Positions 1 to 7,694 of a stretch of DNA of 64,000 bases are shown one piece after another. The first letter of the stretch is position 1. Every line of letters starts with the position of its first letter. Below the pieces are notes generated by a model. The model was not told the DNA's origin and did not search any database. It saw only the letters and a list, made by a program, of their open reading frames with translations. This DNA is from Bacillota bacterium (lineage in GTDB: Bacteria > Bacillota > Bacilli > Paenibacillales > NBRC-103111). The DNA is taken from the NCBI GenBank assembly GCA_023386955.1, contig JAEWIS010000053.1:186001-250000 (forward strand). The letters are read 5' to 3'. The position numbers and the translations under genes are program-made.

Positions 1-92
1 TGCCCACCATCTGCGGGTGTTAGATGAACGTTATTATGGGGACCAAGGAGGATTGCCCCGCCGGTAATCTTTGTCTGTCCTCCCCACAAAAA

Positions 93-126
93 AACCGCCA
101 AGCATCTTACGGCTTGACGGTTTTTT
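93..126. terminator. Bidirectional intrinsic terminator
   Basis: Stem 93-103 / 112-122 with a T-run at 121-126 on the plus strand and an A-run at 88-94 that becomes a U-run on the minus strand. It would end the minus-strand dipeptidase transcript and any gene entering from the left. Bases 1-92 hold nothing else I can support. Confidence 0.8.
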
Positions 127-136
127 ACGTTGCGTT

Positions 137-1516
137 TTATTGTTTGCCCAGCTGCCCAACCTCCACCCAGAAACGGCTGAGAGTGGATGTGCCTTTGCTG
201 AAATTCTCCAATTGGAAGTATTCATTGGGGGCGTGCATGCCTTCCTCGGGCAATCCGAAGTCCAGCATAACCACTGGTGCGCCAAGCACCTTGGAGAAAA
301 CCTCGATAATCGGGATGGAGCCGCCGCTGCGGATATAGACCGGCTTTTTCCCGAAGCCTTCCTCATAGGAGACGGAGGCAGCCTGTATGTACGGGTGATG
401 AACAGGGATGTAGAAGGGTTTGCCGCGGTGGGTCTGCTTCATAGTCACGGTGACCCCGGCGGGGGTATGAGCCTTCACATGCCGCTCCATCTTCCGGTAA
501 ATATCGTCCGGGTCCTGGTTGTCCACCAGGCGGCAGGAGATTTTGGCCCCCGCACCAGAGGGGACAATGGGCTTCAGCCCTTCTCCCTGGTAGCCGCCGT
601 AGAGTCCGTTGATTTCCAGGGTGGGGCGGGCGCTGGTCCGTTCCAGGAAGGAATAGCCGGTTTCTCCGGCCAGCTCCTGCACATTCAGCTCCACACGGGT
701 TTTCTCCTCATCGAAGGGGATCTCCCGGAAGGCCTGATGGGCAGCCTCATCCATGGGAATGACTCCTTCATAGAAGCCATCGATAAGAATCCGGTCCTGC
801 TCATCCTTCATGGAAGCCAGGAGCTTAACCAGCGCTGTCGCCGGATTGGCCACACCGCCACCGAAAAGTCCGGAATGCAGGTCGGACTTGGGTCCCTGTA
901 CCTCCAGCTCCAGGCCGCAGATGCCTCGCAGGCCATAGCAGATGGAGGGGGTCTCTTCACTGATCATAGGTCCGTCAGAGATGGCGATCAGGTCAGCCTG
1001 GAGAAGCTCGGCATGGGCCTCCAGGAAAGGGGCCAGATGAGGGCTGGCAATCTCTTCTTCACCCTCAACGCAGAATTTGACGTTCACCGGCAGGTTGCCT
1101 TTGGTCTTGAGGAAGGCTTCCACGGTTTTAACCTGGGTGTAAAGCTGGGCTTTATCATCGGTTGCGCCTCTCCCATACAGCCGTCCATCCTTTAGAACCG
1201 GCTCGAAGGGATCGGTTTCCCATTGGTCTACCGGGTCGGCAGGCTGAACGTCGTAATGGCCGTAGACCAGTGCCGTCGGCTGGCCGGGATTGTGGAGCCA
1301 ATCACCGTATACCACCGGATGGCCTTCGGTTTCCAGCACCTGCACATGCTCCAGTCCGGCCTCTTCCAGCCGGTCCGCTAGCCAGCGGGCTGCCTTCCGC
1401 ATGTCTTCTTTATGCGCAGAACTGGCGCTTACACTGGGAATCCGGATAAAATCCTTTAATTCCTCTACATGCCGTTCATGATGCTCTTCCAAATAGCGGG
1501 TGACATCCTGTGTCAT
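137..1516 (-). CDS. M20-family dipeptidase / zinc carboxypeptidase
   Basis: A 459-residue M20/M25/M40 metallopeptidase that should hydrolyse short peptides in the cytoplasm with two metal ions. The metal ligands are visible in order: GHYDVQPAD (His and Asp), GRGATDDKAQ (Asp), EGEEEIAS (the Glu-Glu pair with the catalytic base), SDGPMIS (Asp) and GMHAPNEY near the C-terminus (His). A lid/dimerisation domain sits between them. The start was set at 1516 because an AAAGGAG site lies about 11 bases upstream; the frame stays open further upstream without a better start. No signal peptide is seen. It appears monocistronic, ending at a hairpin. The exact peptide substrate cannot be read from the sequence. 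Confidence 0.9.
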   Translation of the reverse strand: MTQDVTRYLEEHHERHVEELKDFIRIPSVSASSAHKEDMRKAARWLADRLEEAGLEHVQVLETEGHPVVYGDWLHNPGQPTALVYGHYDVQPADPVDQWETDPFEPVLKDGRLYGRGATDDKAQLYTQVKTVEAFLKTKGNLPVNVKFCVEGEEEIASPHLAPFLEAHAELLQADLIAISDGPMISEETPSICYGLRGICGLELEVQGPKSDLHSGLFGGGVANPATALVKLLASMKDEQDRILIDGFYEGVIPMDEAAHQAFREIPFDEEKTRVELNVQELAGETGYSFLERTSARPTLEINGLYGGYQGEGLKPIVPSGAGAKISCRLVDNQDPDDIYRKMERHVKAHTPAGVTVTMKQTHRGKPFYIPVHHPYIQAASVSYEEGFGKKPVYIRSGGSIPIIEVFSKVLGAPVVMLDFGLPEEGMHAPNEYFQLENFSKGTSTLSRFWVEVGQLGKQ

Positions 1517-1727
1517 CGGATCTTCTTCTCCTTTAACGAAAGTCTCGCTGGTAATTGTAACATATTTTTGCGGCATTTTCTTTAGCGGCAGGGGTTGCTG
1601 CTGTCATGGCATGTCATATCTTAAACAATTCTTAATTTTTCCAAAACCCATTATTTTGACCGTAGTAAATGGCGTATAGTTCTGGTATAGTGTGATGAGT
1701 CAGTTTGAAGAGAAGGAGAAATGCCGC

Positions 1728-2399
1728 GTGAAACAGAAAATCATGTCCACAGTAAAACAGCTTTTGCCCCTTGGCTGGCTTTTGACTGTTATGGCATGCA
1801 GCTATGTCTATGGGTTGACCAACGGGATCGCACGTCCGCTGCATACCATGGAAATTTGGCTGGACCGGGTTATTCCCTTTAATGAATACTTTATTATTCC
1901 CTATATTATTTGGGGCCCATGTATCTTTTTGTCCTTCGCATTCTTCTTCTTCAAGAACCGGGATGCCTATTACAGAATGATTATCTGCTCCGTTATCGGC
2001 CATATCGTTTGTTATGCCTTCTATATGACCTACCAAACCTATGTGCCGCGGCCCTTTATAACCGATGATACGATTTTCCTGAAGCTTGTCCACTATATAT
2101 ATTCCAATGACCAGCCGGTGAATTGTTTTCCCAGCATTCACGTCCTGACAACGTATATGATGATGCGCGCCTACCATTGGGAGAAGCTGTCCAAGAAGGT
2201 GGCGTGGATTCCGCAGTTTATCGGTCTTTCCATTATCCTGTCCACCGTCTTTGTGAAGCAGCATGTAGTCATTGATGTAGCCGGTGGAATTGTACTGGGT
2301 GAAGCCATGATTCTGCTTGTTTACCACCCGGCCTTCGGCAAACAGCTGTTTTCCATGCGTAGCCGGAAGGTTGCCAACAACCGCCAATTGCAGGCCTAA
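1728..2399 (+). CDS. PAP2-superfamily membrane phosphatase
   Basis: A 223-residue multi-pass membrane protein of the PAP2 / inositol-phosphorylceramide-synthase-like group, expected to dephosphorylate a lipid phosphate. The phosphatase motifs are present: VPRPF, then FPSIHVLTTYM (the PSxH signature), then KQHVVIDVAGG (the final His and Asp). About five or six hydrophobic segments are seen. A GTG start at 1728 was chosen because AGAAGGAG lies about 9 bases upstream; an upstream GTG at 1692 has no ribosome site. It stands alone between two terminators. The lipid substrate (undecaprenyl pyrophosphate, phosphatidate or another) is unknown. Confidence 0.82.
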   Translation: MKQKIMSTVKQLLPLGWLLTVMACSYVYGLTNGIARPLHTMEIWLDRVIPFNEYFIIPYIIWGPCIFLSFAFFFFKNRDAYYRMIICSVIGHIVCYAFYMTYQTYVPRPFITDDTIFLKLVHYIYSNDQPVNCFPSIHVLTTYMMMRAYHWEKLSKKVAWIPQFIGLSIILSTVFVKQHVVIDVAGGIVLGEAMILLVYHPAFGKQLFSMRSRKVANNRQLQA

Positions 2400-2430
2400 A
2401 TTTGTTTTCAATTTGCTGACACATTGGAAA

Positions 2431-2463
2431 AGGCTCTCCGCCTAAGCGCGGAGCGCTTTTTTT
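2431..2463 (+). terminator. Intrinsic terminator after PAP2 gene
   Basis: GC-rich hairpin (left arm from 2433, right arm ending near 2456) followed by a seven-T run at 2457-2463, just downstream of the PAP2 stop codon. Confidence 0.8.
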
Positions 2464-2612
2464 GTTATGGCTGCAGCCTCCCCCGACTTTTTCTAGGGAT
2501 AACGGGACGGGAACAAGGAAAAACAAAAGAGGGGCAGGATGAAGCAGGCGGAAAAATGAGAAGGCCGTGTTTTATCTCCTACATCGATGAAAAGACAGAA
2601 GGGAGAACCGTC

Positions 2613-3122
2613 ATGAACAAAAAAGTAGCAGCTTTTGCAGCGGCACTGACGCTGTCTGCCGTGGTCGCGGCACCGGTATTTGCTGAGGACAGCAGCATGT
2701 ATGGCACTGGCATGAGCACAGGAACAGCAACTGGGGGGACATCTCCTACAGCCACCAGCACACCGGGAACCGGCATGATGAACTGGGGGGCAACTGCATC
2801 GCCCAACACCTATTCCGGCACCACAGGCGTGAACAATTACGGCACCAATGGCACCAATGACATGACAGGCACCAGCGGAACCGGCGGAATTTTCGGCGGC
2901 GCAGGCGCTGACGGCAGCTATACCGGTCATGGTACAGGCACCGGTTATGGCATGGGCCACGATGGTTTAACCGGTACCGGTACTTATGGCACAAACAGCT
3001 ACAACGCGTTGGCAACGGATGATGATAACATGGACTGGGGCTGGCTTGGTCTCCTCGGTTTGTTGGGTCTGGCCGGTTTGAGAGGCCGGAACCGCGACTC
3101 TGACCGTGGCGCCATCAAGTAA
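2613..3122 (+). CDS. WGxxGxxG-type secreted small protein
   Basis: A 169-residue exported protein. It has a clear signal peptide (MNKKVAAFAAALTLSAVVAA, cleavage after VFA), a low-complexity middle rich in Gly, Thr and Asn, and a C-terminal WGWLGLLGLLGLAGLRGR segment with basic residues after it. This is the layout of the WGxxGxxG family of surface or membrane-associated proteins. The start has GAAGGGAG about 8 bases upstream. The tail looks like a short membrane anchor or sorting signal. Function is unknown; one possibility is a cell-envelope or spore-surface component. A long imperfect hairpin at about 3147-3205, without a strong T-run, follows the gene. Confidence 0.75.
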   Translation: MNKKVAAFAAALTLSAVVAAPVFAEDSSMYGTGMSTGTATGGTSPTATSTPGTGMMNWGATASPNTYSGTTGVNNYGTNGTNDMTGTSGTGGIFGGAGADGSYTGHGTGTGYGMGHDGLTGTGTYGTNSYNALATDDDNMDWGWLGLLGLLGLAGLRGRNRDSDRGAIK

Positions 3123-3320
3123 TAACAAGCTAATACATGAGTAATTGCCCATCGGAGACTCCCGGACTGTGCCTTCAAACAGGCGGGAGAGCTGCCGGTG
3201 GGCTTTGCTGTGTTTACGGCGTGTCAGAACCCCCTTAGGGAACTTTTGTCGAAATCCGAACATTAATGTGGACTATAGGGATAAAATGCATGTTGATGCA
3301 GTAAAACACGAACATTTCCA

Positions 3321-3350
3321 TTGACATTACCCCTCAACATTGTGTAATAT
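3321..3350 (+). promoter_or_regulatory. SigA-type promoter for the riboswitch transcript
   Basis: TTGACA at 3321-3326 and TAATAT at 3345-3350, 18 bp apart. The predicted start near 3357 lies just before the purine aptamer. Confidence 0.7.
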
Positions 3351-3361
3351 CAATGAGGATG

Positions 3362-3424
3362 TTCGTATAACCCCTTAATATGGTCGGGGGTCTCTACCGG
3401 AAACCGTAAATTTCCGTCTACGAA
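3362..3424 (+). promoter_or_regulatory. Purine riboswitch aptamer, guanine class
   Basis: All parts of the purine aptamer can be placed. P1 pairs TTCGTA (3362-3367) with TACGAA (3419-3424). The P2 loop carries ATATGG. J2/3 reads TCTCTACC. P3 pairs CGGAAA (3398-3403) with TTTCCG (3411-3416) around the canonical loop CCGTAAA. The base equivalent to position 74 (3418) is C, which specifies guanine or hypoxanthine rather than adenine; its neighbour (position 73) is T where the B. subtilis xpt aptamer has A. No intrinsic terminator lies between the aptamer and the start codon at 3456, so control may be at translation (GGGAGG at 3442-3447), but I could not draw a convincing alternative fold. Confidence 0.88.
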
Positions 3425-3455
3425 TGAGACTTTAACCACCTGGGAGGACTGCATC

Positions 3456-4889
3456 ATGGCTGAATACGATCTGATTGTCGTCGGCGCAGGGCCGGCGGGC
3501 ATTTTTGCGTGTTACGAAATGGTACTCAAAAAATCGGAAGCCAAGGTGCTTCTCATTGATAAGGGACATGATATCTACAAACGCACTTGTCCGATTCTGG
3601 AGGAAAAAATCAAGCTCTGCCCACCGGCTGCCGGCAAAAAGGAATTTGCCGGTTGTTTGCCTGCCTGCTCCATTACCAGCGGGTTCGGCGGAGCGGGAGC
3701 CTACAGCGACGGCAAGTTTAATATTACGACGGAGTTCGGCGGCTGGCTGACGGATTATCTGAGCCCGTCCCGCGTGCTGGAATTGATCCGCTATGTGGAT
3801 GAAATCAACCTGAAGCATGGGGCAACGGACCATATTACCGATCCCACTACAGATGCGATCCGCAAGATTGAGCAGCGGGGGTATGCCGCGGGGCTGAAGC
3901 TTCTCCGTGCGCAGGTACGCCATCTGGGGACCGAACAGAATCTCAAAATTCTCGCAGCTATCTTTGAATTTCTCCGCACCCGTGTGGAAATGCTGTTTAA
4001 GACGGAAGTGCTGGACATCATCACCGAAAAAACCGGAACGGGTTATGTAGTGAAGGGTGTGGAGCTGAAGGACGGAACCGCGCATCATTCGAATTATGTG
4101 ATGATTGCCCCCGGCCGCGACGGCTCGGCATGGCTGACCACCGTGCTTAAAAACCGCCGCCTCAAAATGTACAATAACCAGGTGGATGTGGGTGTCCGGG
4201 TGGAAACCTCCGATGTGGTAATGGCGGAAATTAACGAACATCTGTATGAAGGCAAATTTATCTTCAACACCTCTGTGGGCACACAGGTCCGCACCTTCTG
4301 CAGCAATCCCAGCGGACATGTGGTGGTAGAGAACCACAGCGGCATTATGGCGGCCAACGGACATTCCTACCAGGACCCGGCGCTGGGATCGGCCAATACG
4401 AATTTTGCCCTGCTGGTTTCCCATAAATTCACCGAACCCTTCGACAAGCCCAATGAATACGCTCGTGAAATCTGCAAACGGGCCAATGATTTGTCCAATG
4501 GGGGCGTTATCGTCCAGAAGTATGGGGACATTAAACGCGGAAGACGCTCCACGGTGGAGCGGATCAAGGAAGGATTCCTGGAGCCTACTCTGAAGGAAGC
4601 CGTCCCAGGCGATCTGGGTCTGGTCCTGCCCTACAATACCATGAAGAGTCTGATCGAGATGGTGGAGGCCTTGGAAAAGGTAACCCCCGGCATTTCCTCC
4701 GAGCACACCCTCTTCTACGGCGTAGAGGCCAAGTTCTACTCTGCACGCCCCAAGCTGACGGAGGAGCTGGAAACGGAAATTGCCGGCCTCTATTGCGGCG
4801 GCGACGGCGCAGGCATTACCCGCGGCCTGGCCCAGGCCGGTGCGGCAGGGGTATGGATTGCACGCAGTGTGGTCAACAAGCTGGCATAA
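3456..4889 (+). CDS. FAD-dependent dehydrogenase (COG2509-type) under a purine riboswitch
   Basis: A 477-residue flavoprotein. The N-terminus has the dinucleotide fold DLIVVGAGPAGIFACYE, and the C-terminus has the second FAD-contacting segment GLYCGGDGAGITRGLAQAGA. Two CPxx/CxPAC cysteine-containing stretches (around residues 46-70) sit near the flavin and may be redox active. The family is the uncharacterised FAD-dependent dehydrogenases related to HI0933/aromatic-ring-hydroxylase folds; no substrate is known. The start has GGGAGG 8 bases upstream. It is the only gene after the purine riboswitch and is closed by a terminator, so its expression probably follows guanine or hypoxanthine level. 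No transporter or purine enzyme is next to it. Confidence 0.85.
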   Translation: MAEYDLIVVGAGPAGIFACYEMVLKKSEAKVLLIDKGHDIYKRTCPILEEKIKLCPPAAGKKEFAGCLPACSITSGFGGAGAYSDGKFNITTEFGGWLTDYLSPSRVLELIRYVDEINLKHGATDHITDPTTDAIRKIEQRGYAAGLKLLRAQVRHLGTEQNLKILAAIFEFLRTRVEMLFKTEVLDIITEKTGTGYVVKGVELKDGTAHHSNYVMIAPGRDGSAWLTTVLKNRRLKMYNNQVDVGVRVETSDVVMAEINEHLYEGKFIFNTSVGTQVRTFCSNPSGHVVVENHSGIMAANGHSYQDPALGSANTNFALLVSHKFTEPFDKPNEYAREICKRANDLSNGGVIVQKYGDIKRGRRSTVERIKEGFLEPTLKEAVPGDLGLVLPYNTMKSLIEMVEALEKVTPGISSEHTLFYGVEAKFYSARPKLTEELETEIAGLYCGGDGAGITRGLAQAGAAGVWIARSVVNKLA

Positions 4890-4897
4890 TAGAGAAG

Positions 4898-4927
4898 CGT
4901 CTCCGGTATATGCCGGGGACGTTTTTT
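4898..4927 (+). terminator. Intrinsic terminator
   Basis: Stem CGTCTCCGG (4898-4906) with CCGGGGACG (4913-4921) and six T's at 4922-4927. Confidence 0.85.
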
Positions 4928-5009
4928 AATAGATGGACGGCTGCAACAATTTGGAACGGACCTGCGTCTAGGGCGTGTGACAACCATAATCCGAATAGGA
5001 GGCAACCTT

Positions 5010-6170
5010 ATGAAGAAAAGCTTAAAAACCATGACAGTCGCCTTGACGGTTCTCCTGACAGGCTCCTTGGCCGGCCAGGCCTTCGCCCAAACGGAATTTT
5101 CCGACCTTGCGGGAGTGAAGGAGAAGGAGCAGATTCTCGTGCTCCAGCAAAAAGGGATTGTGGATGGGGTAAGCGAAGGGATTTATGCGCCCCAATCCCA
5201 GCTGACAACCGCAGAAGGGATCGCTTTGATTGTCAACGCCTTGCAGAATAAATTCGGGCTGGAGACAGTCAAACTGGCTGGTCCCCATGCTTATTATCCG
5301 AATGTGGCCGACGGGGAATGGTATTCCTATGCCTTTTCTGTGGCCCGGTATAAGGAACTCGGTCTGCCTCAAAACGTGGACCCCGCGCAGCCGCTGACCA
5401 AGGAGCAGTTCATCTATTACCTGCAGCAGGGAATTGAAGCCACCGGTGATTACGCGATGATCAAAATTTTTATTCATATCGCCGATGAAGCCTCTATCAC
5501 GACCGCATACCAGGGTGCGATTCAACGCTCCCTGATTACCAAAATCAGCACTTTGGATGCGGATGGCCTGTTCCATCCCCAAGCTCCGGTAACACGGGCG
5601 GAAGCGGCCGGCTACATATTTAACGCGGTTCGCTTTGTTGAATCGGTGAAGCCGATACCCCCCCTTCATGAGGAAGGCCATGATGTGTATATCGCCGACC
5701 AGGAGCTGACGGCGGCGGAAGCTGTATCGAGGATTGCTATGGGCTTACAGCTGCAGGCTAAGGATGATGCGGTAAAAGCCAGCAGCCTGTTCGGCAAGGT
5801 CGAGGATGATGCCTGGTATGCCTCCGCCTTCGTAGCAGCCCATGATGCCGGTATCGAGCTTGGCGAGGAAGTGGATCCCTCCCAAACCCTGACCAAGGAG
5901 GAGTATGCCTTCTATCTGCAGCAGGCTCTGGAGAAATCCAAGCAGTACCCGCTAATTAACCTTGTGCCTGCCGCTATCAGCGATGAGGCGGAGCTGAACC
6001 CTGGGTATCAAGGGGCCGTGCAGCGTTCCCTGAAATTCGGCATCACCTCGCTGGATGCGGAGGGCAAATTCCACCCCAAGGCGAAAATCAAGCAGGAAGA
6101 AGCTGCAGCCATGCTGGATAAAGCTGTCGCTTATGCGGCAGAGCATCCGGGACCGGAAGCAGCCAAGTAA
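5010..6170 (+). CDS. Exported protein with S-layer-homology-like repeats, internally duplicated
   Basis: A 386-residue secreted protein with a signal peptide (MKKSLKTMTVALTVLLTGSLAGQAFA). The first unit (FSDLAGVKEKEQ... to about residue 90) matches SLH domains, which bind pyruvylated cell-wall polymer. The rest is a tandem duplication: residues about 95-220 and 270-385 align through the shared pattern WYxxAF, VDPxQxLTKEx, YQGA(I/V)QRSL, LDA(D/E)G(L/K)FHP and an alanine-rich helix. SLH-type motifs occur at each repeat end. The start has AGGAGG 7 bases upstream. Likely a wall-attached structural protein; no enzyme domain is visible. Confidence 0.75.
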   Translation: MKKSLKTMTVALTVLLTGSLAGQAFAQTEFSDLAGVKEKEQILVLQQKGIVDGVSEGIYAPQSQLTTAEGIALIVNALQNKFGLETVKLAGPHAYYPNVADGEWYSYAFSVARYKELGLPQNVDPAQPLTKEQFIYYLQQGIEATGDYAMIKIFIHIADEASITTAYQGAIQRSLITKISTLDADGLFHPQAPVTRAEAAGYIFNAVRFVESVKPIPPLHEEGHDVYIADQELTAAEAVSRIAMGLQLQAKDDAVKASSLFGKVEDDAWYASAFVAAHDAGIELGEEVDPSQTLTKEEYAFYLQQALEKSKQYPLINLVPAAISDEAELNPGYQGAVQRSLKFGITSLDAEGKFHPKAKIKQEEAAAMLDKAVAYAAEHPGPEAAK

Positions 6171-6197
6171 GCCTCTTAGCGCAGCTTTTTTGCACGA

Positions 6198-6238
6198 ACG
6201 CCGTTTGCCCTGCCATGCAGGGTCAAATGGCGTTTTTT
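6198..6238 (+). terminator. Intrinsic terminator
   Basis: Long hairpin with arms about 6198-6214 and 6217-6232, followed by a seven-T run. Ends the SLH-like gene. Confidence 0.85.
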
Positions 6239-6384
6239 TGGTCAATTGCGTATATATAATCATGCCCTCACGACGGTTTTCAGCTTTGTTTGTTTGAACG
6301 TTTCCCCATTCAGGTTAAAAGACTAAAAGTCCGTCCATATAACAGATTTGAAAAACAAAGATGGCCGAGAGGATGATGCATGTA

Positions 6385-7659
6385 ATGAAAAAGGCGGAAA
6401 TGGCCCGGGCTGCCTTCCGGCGAATGATGATTGCTGCATGTTGGCTGAGTCTGGCAATGGTGTTTAGCCTGTCGGAGGGCAAGGTGCAGGCTTCCCCTGC
6501 AGCCGGCAAAACCATTGAGGTTAATCTGGACGATAAAGCCTTGTCCTTCCCCATCGCTCCCTTGCTCGAAAATGGCACCACCCTTGTTCCTTTCCGTCCT
6601 CTGTTTGAGGCAATGGGCCTTGAGGTAGGCTGGAATCCTGAGAAGCAGACGGTTACCGGGCAAAAGGATGGCCTGACCATCGTTATGACCATCGGCAGCC
6701 AAGCGGCTACTGTCAACGGGAGCGGTGTTCAGATGCTGCAGGCTCCCAAAATTATCGACGGATACACAATGGTGCCCCTCCGTTTTGTAGGGGAGACGAC
6801 TCAAGCGCTTGTGGCATGGAATCCGTATAAGCCGCAAATTCTTGTTTACACGGAATCGTACCTGGCTGCCAACGGCCTGACGAAGGCCACTGCCGAAGCG
6901 GAGATCAACAAGCAAATTGCCGAATTCAAAAAGATATATGATGAGCTGACCGCTAATAGTCCGCAACAGCCGCAAACGCCGGTTGTTGTGCCGGACGCAC
7001 CTGCCGGAGACGGCTCTTACCAGCCTGCCGCCTCCGATCAGGTAAATCTGAATGATCTGCTGGGCATGTACTACGGCTTCAGTCCGGACTACGACGGCTA
7101 CGAGTGCGGCGGCATGTGCTGGAATATCATCACCTTCCTGCCAGAGAACAAGGTTGTGGTTGGGGCTCCGCCACAAGGCGGCCCGGAAACCATCGACTGC
7201 TCCCGGGACGGCTGCCGGAGCTATACCATCCAAAACGGCTCATTGGTGCTGGATAACGGAGATACCTATGAAATTGCGGTCAAATCCGGCAAGCTGTATA
7301 TCGATGACGTAGAGCTGGACCGTGTCAGTACAGTCCAAAACGGTCTGACGCTTAACGGGACTTATGTCCACCGCGGCTTCCAGGGTCTCATCGGCATATC
7401 TGCCGGATCAACCTCCTGGACGCATACGCTCACGCTGAATGCCGACGGAACCTTCAAAACCGACAACATGATGATTGGCAACGTGCAGGGGAGCGCACCG
7501 ACAACGGGGGCGGCCGGCGGTTCTGACAGCGGCTCTTACCGGATCAGTGGCAATACCATCGTATTCGCCTTCCAAAACGGCAAGATTGCCAGCTCCTTGT
7601 TCTTCGAGCATGAGGACGGCAGCATTCAGGTGGGTGACGAAAATTACGACAAGGAATAG
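6385..7659 (+). CDS. Stalk-domain (copper amine oxidase N-terminal-like) exported protein
   Basis: A 424-residue exported protein. After a signal peptide ending near VQAS comes a stalk domain of the copper amine oxidase N-terminal type, with its two typical halves: TTLVPFRPLFEAMGLEVGWN and YTMVPLRFVGETTQALVAWN. This domain is common on Paenibacillus surface proteins and does not mean amine oxidase activity. A linker follows, then a C-terminal domain of about 200 residues with four Cys (ECGGMC and DCSRDGC) and beta-rich sequence that I do not recognise. ATG 6385 was preferred over 6361, which has no ribosome site; GAGAGG lies about 12 bases before 6385. Confidence 0.72.
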   Translation: MKKAEMARAAFRRMMIAACWLSLAMVFSLSEGKVQASPAAGKTIEVNLDDKALSFPIAPLLENGTTLVPFRPLFEAMGLEVGWNPEKQTVTGQKDGLTIVMTIGSQAATVNGSGVQMLQAPKIIDGYTMVPLRFVGETTQALVAWNPYKPQILVYTESYLAANGLTKATAEAEINKQIAEFKKIYDELTANSPQQPQTPVVVPDAPAGDGSYQPAASDQVNLNDLLGMYYGFSPDYDGYECGGMCWNIITFLPENKVVVGAPPQGGPETIDCSRDGCRSYTIQNGSLVLDNGDTYEIAVKSGKLYIDDVELDRVSTVQNGLTLNGTYVHRGFQGLIGISAGSTSWTHTLTLNADGTFKTDNMMIGNVQGSAPTTGAAGGSDSGSYRISGNTIVFAFQNGKIASSLFFEHEDGSIQVGDENYDKE

Positions 7660-7664
7660 GGCGT

Positions 7665-7694
7665 CCTGAGGGGTTATTTCCCCTCAGGCTTTTT
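7665..7694 (+). terminator. Intrinsic terminator between convergent genes
   Basis: Stem CCTGAGGGG (7665-7673) with CCCCTCAGG (7680-7688) and a T-run at 7690-7694. It overlaps the 3' end of the minus-strand glnS gene, so its DNA is shared by both transcripts. Confidence 0.8.

Noticed and set aside
71..1195. Long open frame opposite the M20 dipeptidase
   Set aside because: It is antisense to a gene with all catalytic motifs, has no ribosome site and no protein family character; a result of high GC codon use.
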